Shown here piece after piece: positions 1-4,625 of a DNA stretch of 6,489 nt. Origin of the DNA: Ignavibacteria bacterium (GTDB lineage: Bacteria; Bacteroidota; Ignavibacteria; Ignavibacteriales; Melioribacteraceae); NCBI GenBank assembly GCA_027347545.1, contig DAIEQT010000381.1, forward strand, positions 1-6,489. Reading direction: 5' to 3'. The notes below the pieces were generated by a model. The model was not told the origin of the DNA. It ran no database searches and was given only the letters and a program-made list of their open reading frames with translations. The position numbers and the translations under genes are program-made. The stretch's first letter is position 1, and each line of letters begins with the position of its first letter.

Positions 1-459
1 CACAATACGGAATTGCCACCTGATGCAAACTTTACACTTAGATTGAGCGATGGAACTTTGAAACCATTTGAATACAATGGAACAGTAGCTCCGGATTTTA
101 CAACTTTCTACGGAATGTATGACCGCTTTTTCTCATTCAGAAAAACATATCCTTGGGATTTACATTCACGCTGGGCAAAAGTACCAAGCGGATTAGATCT
201 ATCAACTCCGTTCAATTTTGTGTCTAGTAATGATATTGTTGGCGGAAACTCCGGCAGTCCGGTAATTAATAAAAATGCTGAAGTTGTTGGGTTGGCTTTC
301 GACGGCAACATTGACAGCATTATCGGCAACTACATCTACATTCCATACAACAATAGAATGGTTGCTGTTGATTCCCGCGCTATGGTTCATGCTATGGATG
401 AAGTTTACGATGCCGAAAGAATTGCCGATGAATTGAAAAGTGGAAAAATCTCAGAGTAA
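1..459 (+). CDS. S46 family dipeptidyl-peptidase (DPP7-like), C-terminal part only
   Basis: This is the 3' end of a gene that begins before the window; the frame is open from base 1 and stops at TAA 457-459. The roughly 152 visible residues are the C-terminal lobe of the chymotrypsin-like fold of S46 peptidases, which remove dipeptides from the N-termini of oligopeptides in the periplasm or at the cell surface. The nucleophile motif GGNSGSPV is present, with the catalytic Ser encoded at 250-252. Eighteen residues later comes FDGN, whose Gly (304-306) sits where DPP11 enzymes have the Arg that selects Asp/Glu, so a DPP7-like, non-acidic P1 preference is inferred. The rest of the triad and any signal peptide lie outside the window. 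The product is about 64% identical by hand alignment (92 of 143 positions) to the C-terminus of the next gene, which indicates a tandem paralogue. A hairpin terminator follows the stop codon. The family call is firm; the substrate preference is inferred from one residue. Confidence 0.93.
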   Translation, partial: HNTELPPDANFTLRLSDGTLKPFEYNGTVAPDFTTFYGMYDRFFSFRKTYPWDLHSRWAKVPSGLDLSTPFNFVSSNDIVGGNSGSPVINKNAEVVGLAFDGNIDSIIGNYIYIPYNNRMVAVDSRAMVHAMDEVYDAERIADELKSGKISE

Positions 460-485
460 AACCGAGCAAGTTCTTTGAAAATAAA

Positions 486-519
486 GGGGACCGGGATCAT
501 CTCGGTCTCTTTATATTTT
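486..519 (+). terminator. Rho-independent terminator after the first S46 gene
   Basis: The arms 489-496 (GACCGGGA) and 500-507 (TCTCGGTC) pair over 8 bp, with one G-T wobble and a 3-base loop. The stem can extend outward to 486/510 with wobble pairs. A T-rich stretch (TTTATATTTT) follows. It lies 26 bases after the stop codon, so it should separate transcription of the two peptidase genes. Confidence 0.8.
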
Positions 520-611
520 AAACCGGATTGTATTCAATAATGTTTAATATCGGTCAAGGTGTTTTATATCTATAACAACACAACAAATTAAAAAACAACT
601 CTAGGTGTTCT

Positions 612-2783
612 ATGAATTACCAGCTCTACATGAAGAAGATGATCTCACTATCACTTCTGCTCGTATTAACATTTGTATTCCAATCTCATGCCCAAACAAT
701 TAATCAAGACACAGTAAAATCTCAAAAGCTTGATACAGGTAAAATGTGGACTTTTGAATTTCCACCTTTCGACTATTTGAAAAAAACTTACGGTTTTGAA
801 GTAACAAAAGAATGGTTTGATGATGTTCGTCTTTCTGCGCTTCGTATCCGTGGATGCACAGCTTCTTTTGTTTCCGAAGATGGTTTGATAATGACCAATA
901 ATCATTGCGCTCGCGGATATAGAAACTCAATTCAAAAAGAGGGTGAAGACATTGCTAAAAACGGATTCTATGCGTCAACTTTAGCTGATGAACGCAAGGT
1001 TCCAAACTTCTTAGCAGAACAATTAATATTTCTTAAAGATGTAACAACCGAAGTAATGGATGCTCTGAAAAACGGCAAGGATGAAAACGAAAAAATTTCT
1101 TTGCGTGATGCTAAGATGAAAGAGTTAAAAGATGCTTATGAAAAAGAAACCAAATTGAAATGCGATGTAATTTCATACTACAACGGAAGTCTTTTCTTTG
1201 TTCAAGGATTTAAAACTTTTACAGATGTTCGTTTAGTATTTGAACCGGAAGAAACCATAGCATACTTCGGCGGCGATCCGGATAACTTTACATTCCCACG
1301 TTACAATTTGGATTGCACATTCTTCCGCATTTATGATACAGATGGAAAACCGCTTAATACACCAAACTACTTTAAGTGGAGCGCTGAAGGTGCTGCTGCC
1401 GGCGAGTTAGTTTTTACTGTTGGCAATCCTGGTTCAACAAACAGATTAAGAACAGTTGCTCAATTAGAATATTTACGCGATGTAACCTACCGCAACAATG
1501 CTTTCTTAGCAGATAATTACTACAGCAGATTAGAACAGCTAAAGTCTGTTAATCCACCGCAAGCTGCTGCATATGAAGCTTTGCGCTTAGCTTTCAGCAA
1601 CGGACAGAAAAACACATCCAACACTTTCAAAGCGTTGAATGATCCGTATCTACTTGCTCGCAAAAAAGATTTTGAAAAGAAAACTCAGCGTTATGTTGCA
1701 TCTGATCCACAGTTAACAAAAGAATATGGACACGTTTGGAAAACTATTGAAGGAACACGCACTGAATTAAGACCTATTGAAACAAGGCTTGCTGCATATT
1801 CCGTAAATCCAACAAACTCTTCACGCTATATGCAGATAGGAAATGCGTTAGTTGCTTATGCAAAGTTCCAACAATTGACGGAAGACCAAAAAAAAGCAAT
1901 TCTTGATAGACAAGCTCAAATGCCACAAATGGGCGGTCAGCGTGGCGGCGTTCAGCAAGGATTTAGAGATAATCTTTATCCTGATAATTGGGATCAGATT
2001 CTCGAAGAAGCAAAACTCGAAATCAATATTGATTTCATAACTATGAATCTTGGTAAGAATGATTCTTTAGTTGGAAAGTTCTTCGAAAGAAAACCGGGCA
2101 AAGAAGCTGCAAAGAATATGATTGCAAAATCATTATTCACAAACAAAGCGGCTGTTCAAGAGTTATTCAAGAAAACTCCGGAAGAAATTCTTGCTCTCGA
2201 CGATCCGTTTGTTCAATACTTCGCAAAAGTAACCGATCAGATTGAACCGCTTAGAAAACAGCAAAGAGAAATTATGGATACCGAAAATGTTGCTTTCGGG
2301 TTGCTTGGACAAATTCTCTATAAAATGTACGGAACATCAGTAACTCCTGATGCGAATAGAACTCTCCGCTTAAGCGACGGCGTTATGAAAGGTTATGAAT
2401 ACAATGGAACAATAGCGCCGGTGAAATCAACATATTACGGTTTGTACGATAGATATTTCGGCTTCGAAGGAAAGTATCCATTCAATCTTTCCGAAAGATG
2501 GAAGAACGCACAAAAGGATCTTGATCTGAACACACCATTCAATTTTGTCGCTACTAATGATATCGTTGGCGGAAACAGCGGCAGCGCGGTTATCAATAAA
2601 AATGCAGAAATTATCGGCTTAGCTTTCGATGGTAACATAGAGAGTTTGCAGGGCAACTTTATTTATCTTCCAACTTTCAACCGTACTGTTGCGGTTGATT
2701 CCAAAGGCATGTGGGAAGCTATAAAGAAAGTTTATAAAGCTGATCGTCTTGCCGATGAGTTAAAAGAAGGTAAAGGCAAATAA
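612..2783 (+). CDS. S46 family dipeptidyl-peptidase (DPP7-like), secreted serine peptidase
   Basis: This is a complete 723-residue protein, the usual length for S46 peptidases. These release dipeptides from peptide N-termini outside the cytoplasm for amino-acid nutrition. A signal peptide is visible: basic KK at residues 8-9, a hydrophobic core at about 11-23, and likely cleavage after SHA at residue 27. The triad is His98 (TNNHC), Asp234 (LDCTFFR) and Ser656 (GGNSGSAV), at spacings close to those of Porphyromonas DPP11 (85/227/655). Cys82 and Cys99 sit like the chymotrypsin 42-58 disulfide. Gly674, 18 residues after the Ser, is the DPP7-type residue rather than the DPP11 Arg. VGNPGSTNRL near 270-279 is a conserved S46 segment. 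A Gln/Gly-rich stretch at 434-450 interrupts the mainly helical middle domain. The ATG at 612 has a weak TAGGTG upstream; the ATG at 630 (MKKMIS) would give a more typical signal peptide and is a real alternative start. A strong terminator follows. The family call is very secure; P1 specificity is inferred. Confidence 0.96.
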   Translation: MNYQLYMKKMISLSLLLVLTFVFQSHAQTINQDTVKSQKLDTGKMWTFEFPPFDYLKKTYGFEVTKEWFDDVRLSALRIRGCTASFVSEDGLIMTNNHCARGYRNSIQKEGEDIAKNGFYASTLADERKVPNFLAEQLIFLKDVTTEVMDALKNGKDENEKISLRDAKMKELKDAYEKETKLKCDVISYYNGSLFFVQGFKTFTDVRLVFEPEETIAYFGGDPDNFTFPRYNLDCTFFRIYDTDGKPLNTPNYFKWSAEGAAAGELVFTVGNPGSTNRLRTVAQLEYLRDVTYRNNAFLADNYYSRLEQLKSVNPPQAAAYEALRLAFSNGQKNTSNTFKALNDPYLLARKKDFEKKTQRYVASDPQLTKEYGHVWKTIEGTRTELRPIETRLAAYSVNPTNSSRYMQIGNALVAYAKFQQLTEDQKKAILDRQAQMPQMGGQRGGVQQGFRDNLYPDNWDQILEEAKLEINIDFITMNLGKNDSLVGKFFERKPGKEAAKNMIAKSLFTNKAAVQELFKKTPEEILALDDPFVQYFAKVTDQIEPLRKQQREIMDTENVAFGLLGQILYKMYGTSVTPDANRTLRLSDGVMKGYEYNGTIAPVKSTYYGLYDRYFGFEGKYPFNLSERWKNAQKDLDLNTPFNFVATNDIVGGNSGSAVINKNAEIIGLAFDGNIESLQGNFIYLPTFNRTVAVDSKGMWEAIKKVYKADRLADELKEGKGK

Positions 2784-2805
2784 GCAATGCTCAATTTATA
2801 AAATG

Positions 2806-2833
2806 AAAGGGTCGAAATGTTCGACCCTTTTTT
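2806..2833 (+). terminator. Strong Rho-independent terminator after the second S46 gene
   Basis: A perfect 11-bp inverted repeat pairs 2806-2816 with 2820-2830 around the 3-base loop ATG, and it ends in six T residues (2828-2833). It starts 22 bases after the peptidase stop codon. This is the clearest terminator in the window. Because the arms begin AAA and end TTT it could also work on the opposite strand, but no convergent gene is seen. Confidence 0.92.
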
Positions 2834-2862
2834 ATATGCATCAGTCCGTACGCTTCAATATA

Positions 2863-2877
2863 TTTTAGCCGCTAAAA
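2863..2877. promoter_or_regulatory. Perfect palindrome, possible operator
   Basis: TTTTAGC, one central C, then GCTAAAA form a perfect 7-1-7 inverted repeat. A single-base centre suits a dimeric DNA-binding protein better than an RNA hairpin. It lies about 100 bases upstream of the promoter-like pair, which is far for a simple repressor site. No regulator is encoded nearby, and chance is a fair alternative in AT-rich DNA. Confidence 0.25.
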
Positions 2878-2955
2878 AGTGACAAATCTGAAATATGTTT
2901 ACAAAACTGAGCGGTTGATAAAAGAGCTTGAAAGCAGTAAATCTGAGTAATTAAT

Positions 2956-2976
2956 GGCAAGCTTAGGCTTGCCTTC
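2956..2976 (+). terminator. Hairpin with short T-rich tail, weak terminator or leader structure
   Basis: GGCAAGC (2956-2962) and GCTTGCC (2967-2973) pair perfectly over 7 bp around the loop TTAG, followed by TTCATTTT. It begins 5 bases after the TAA that closes a short open frame at 2948-2950, the usual position of a terminator. The tail is interrupted by C and A, so termination would be weak. It lies upstream of the promoter candidate, so it is probably not part of the operon leader. Confidence 0.45.
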
Positions 2977-2979
2977 ATT

Positions 2980-3007
2980 TTGGAACTTACCGATTAAGTT
3001 TTATATT
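2980..3007 (+). promoter_or_regulatory. Candidate promoter of the DUF1289-cobO-HAD operon
   Basis: TTGGAA (2980-2985) and TATATT (3002-3007) are separated by 16 bases and resemble sigma70-type -35 and -10 boxes. Transcription would start near 3014, leaving a short leader of about 28 bases before the ATG at 3042. AT-rich DNA gives many such matches, and this lineage may use a different consensus. Confidence 0.35.
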
Positions 3008-3030
3008 TATTTAGGAAATACACTCTGTAG

Positions 3031-3037
3031 AAAGGAA
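3031..3037 (+). promoter_or_regulatory. Ribosome binding site of the DUF1289 gene
   Basis: AAAGGAA lies with its GGA 5 bases before the ATG at 3042, which supports that start. It is the only clear site serving the first two genes of the operon, since the second gene has none of its own. Confidence 0.6.
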
Positions 3038-3041
3038 ACGA

Positions 3042-3233
3042 ATGTACAAGGATGATTATGTACCTTCGCCATGTAACAATAATTGCTTAGTGGATTTTCG
3101 GACAAAACTTTGCACGGGCTGTTTTCGCACGATTGAGGAAATAGTCGGCTGGATAAATTTTTCAGCAGCCGAAAAAAAGCAAGTTCTCGAGAAAATCCAA
3201 TCCAGAAAAGAATTAACTCCAAAACACTCTTAA
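3042..3233 (+). CDS. DUF1289 family small four-cysteine protein
   Basis: The 63-residue product matches the DUF1289 pattern: SPC near the N-terminus, then CxGCxRT, an EI..W segment and a charged C-terminal helix. Its cysteines are at 11, 15, 24 and 27 (CX3CX8CX2C), a spacing suited to a bound metal such as zinc or iron, though DUF1289 has no established biochemical role that I can name. There is no signal peptide or membrane segment, so it is cytoplasmic. The ATG at 3042 has a good ribosome binding site. Its TAA overlaps the next ATG by one base (TAATG), so translation of the adenosyltransferase is probably coupled to it. The position as first gene of a corrinoid operon suggests a partner role, but this is inference. 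Confidence 0.85.
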   Translation: MYKDDYVPSPCNNNCLVDFRTKLCTGCFRTIEEIVGWINFSAAEKKQVLEKIQSRKELTPKHS

Positions 3234-3766
3234 TGAATAAGCTGAAACGCGGATTCACTCAAATATATACGGGTAACGGTAAAGGGAAAACTACAGCCGC
3301 ACTTGGACAAGCAGTGCGTGCGGCCGGAAACGGATTTTGTTCTTACATTTTAATGCTGATGAAGGAATTTCCTTACAACGAAGTTCCTGCTCTTTCCGCA
3401 CTAAAAGATTTTATTACGATTGAACAAGTTGGTAAGGATGATTACGTTTACCGCAAGGAATTACCGCCTCAAGAAGAAATTGATAAAGTAAAGCTTGCTC
3501 TTGGACGTACGAAGCAAAACATGTTAAGCGGCAATTACGAGTTAATAATTTTGGATGAAGTTCTTGTTGCAACTTATTTTGGATTGATTACAGTTGAAGA
3601 TATTCTGCTGTTTATTAACGAGAAACCTTTTGACGTAGAACTAATTTTAACCGGAAGATATTGCCCCAAAGAGTTGATTGATAAAGCTGATCTAGTAACA
3701 GAAATGAAAGAAGTGAAACATTATTATCAGAAAGGAATTTTAGCAAGAAAAGGAATAGAGAGTTGA
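3233..3766 (+). CDS. cobO: ATP:corrinoid adenosyltransferase, CobO/BtuR family
   Basis: This 177-residue cytoplasmic enzyme transfers the 5'-deoxyadenosyl group of ATP to cob(I)alamin or cobinamide, giving adenosylcobalamin and triphosphate. The P-loop GNGKGKTT spans residues 14-21 and is followed by AALGQAVRAAGNG as in the family. A Walker-B-like ILDE precedes VATYFGLI, and the C-terminal LTGRY..ELI..ADLVTEMKEVKHYY signature is well kept. The length is normal for the family. One conserved segment is unusual: where relatives usually read QFxKG after the first beta strand, this protein has MLMKE (41-45). The start overlaps the previous stop by one base and has no Shine-Dalgarno, so re-initiation after the DUF1289 gene is likely. 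Its stop overlaps the next start by four bases (TTGA). No other corrinoid synthesis gene is in view, so salvage and de novo synthesis cannot be told apart. PduO- and EutT-type adenosyltransferases are excluded by the P-loop architecture. Confidence 0.93.
   Translation: MNKLKRGFTQIYTGNGKGKTTAALGQAVRAAGNGFCSYILMLMKEFPYNEVPALSALKDFITIEQVGKDDYVYRKELPPQEEIDKVKLALGRTKQNMLSGNYELIILDEVLVATYFGLITVEDILLFINEKPFDVELILTGRYCPKELIDKADLVTEMKEVKHYYQKGILARKGIES
3749..3754 (+). promoter_or_regulatory. Ribosome binding site supporting a TTG start
   Basis: AAAGGA inside the end of the adenosyltransferase gene lies 8 bases before the TTG at 3763. It supports that non-ATG start, which is also required because the catalytic DLDGVL motif begins at residue 8. 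Confidence 0.6.
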
Positions 3767-4530
3767 AACTTCCATTACTAATTGATCTGGACGGCGTTCT
3801 CCGTATTGATAAAGAGCCGGCTCCCTACATAGAAGAATTTTTTGAGTACCTTAAAAAATCAAGACGACATGCTTGCATTCTTAGTAATTCCACTTTATCA
3901 ACTGCAAACGATGTAAGAACATTTTTTGAATTCAACGGAATTCATACACAGATGCCAATTTTAACCGCTTCTGAAGCAGCTGCAATGTACGCGCGCAGCA
4001 GATACCGCCGCGTTTCTGTTTATTGCACAGAGCACATCAAGGCATTGTTCAATGGAATTTTAGATTACGAACATCCTCAAGCAATTATTATTGGCGATTA
4101 TGGCAAGAAGTGGGACTTTGAAACAATGAATGAAATATTCAAAAAAGTTCACGAAGGCGCAGAAATAATTGCGATGCACAAAAACCGTTACTGGAAAACT
4201 CCGGAAGATGGTAAGCTGATGGATGTAGGTCCTTTTGTGGTTGCTATAGAATATGCCGCTAACAAACCCTCTACTTTGATTGGTAAACCTTCTCCGCTCT
4301 ATTTTTCTTCGGCATTGAATTTACTCGGGTTCGACCTCTCGCAAAAATTTTTAATGCTCGGTGATGATTTGGAAACAGATATTCAAGCAGCTAAAAATCT
4401 TGGTGCAGATTCCATTTTAATTTACACCGGAAAGACTCAGCACCCGCTTCCTTCCGATTCTGTAATTAAACCGGATCATGAAGCGATGAATTTACTCGAA
4501 GTAATAGATTTGTTAGAAAAGTGTAATTAG
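3763..4530 (+). CDS. HAD-superfamily subclass IIA phosphatase, HDHD2/LHPP-like
   Basis: The 255-residue product has all four HAD motifs: I, DLDGVL with nucleophile Asp8 and acid/base Asp10; II, SNST at 41-44; III, Lys175 in GKPSPLYF; IV, GDD at 200-202 with Asp206. The cap between motifs II and III (about 45-170) is the C2 type of the NagD/PGP/HDHD2 group. MHKNRYWKT followed by DVGPFVVAIEYA recalls HDHD2 and LHPP. Such enzymes hydrolyse phosphate esters, phosphoamino acids or pyrophosphate, so the substrate cannot be read from the sequence. It starts at TTG with a 4-base overlap onto the adenosyltransferase stop, which implies translational coupling. A link to corrinoid metabolism, such as removing released polyphosphate or dephosphorylating a nucleotide-loop precursor, is only inferred; a housekeeping sugar-phosphate or nucleotide phosphatase is equally possible. 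No terminator is visible after its stop. Confidence 0.9.
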   Translation: MKLPLLIDLDGVLRIDKEPAPYIEEFFEYLKKSRRHACILSNSTLSTANDVRTFFEFNGIHTQMPILTASEAAAMYARSRYRRVSVYCTEHIKALFNGILDYEHPQAIIIGDYGKKWDFETMNEIFKKVHEGAEIIAMHKNRYWKTPEDGKLMDVGPFVVAIEYAANKPSTLIGKPSPLYFSSALNLLGFDLSQKFLMLGDDLETDIQAAKNLGADSILIYTGKTQHPLPSDSVIKPDHEAMNLLEVIDLLEKCN

Positions 4531-4613
4531 CTACTCTCTAATAGTGATCAATTATCTGAATTTTCAAAAAATGGAATGTAGATGTTTTATAGCTCAAATG
4601 AACTTATTGACAA

Positions 4614-4619
4614 TGAGGT
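4614..4619 (+). promoter_or_regulatory. Ribosome binding site of the histidine kinase gene
   Basis: TGAGGT lies with GAGG 7 bases before the ATG at 4626. An in-frame TGA at 4614-4616 limits the frame, so ATG 4626 (or the adjacent GTG 4623) is the earliest plausible start. Confidence 0.55.
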
Positions 4620-4625
4620 TTAGTG

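Larger units (their letters stand above)
2834..3041 (+). other. Intergenic region with candidate regulatory and remnant sequence
   Basis: This 208-base gap has no clear gene. In order it holds a 15-base palindrome (2863-2877), a 23-codon open frame from GTG 2879 to TAA 2950 with no ribosome binding site, a perfect hairpin (2956-2973), and a promoter-like pair (2980-3007). No cobalamin riboswitch was recognised by eye although the downstream operon handles corrinoids: I do not find the conserved B12-box core GCCACTG. Confidence 0.6.

Noticed and set aside
520..611. Promoter for the second S46 gene in the AT-rich stretch TTTTATATCTATAAC
   Set aside because: A promoter is expected here because a terminator precedes it, but no -35/-10 pair with acceptable spacing stands out, so no site is called.
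2884..2946. Direct repeat AAATCTGA at 2884-2891 and 2939-2946
   Set aside because: Two copies of an 8-base AT-rich word within 60 bases are not enough to call a repeat or binding-site pair.
2834..3041. Cobalamin riboswitch upstream of the adenosyltransferase operon
   Set aside because: The conserved B12-box core (GCCACTG) and the multi-stem layout are not visible, and the likely leader is only about 28 bases.
4531..4625. Terminator between the HAD gene and the kinase gene
   Set aside because: Only short imperfect inverted repeats around TGATCA are present, with no stable stem followed by a T run.
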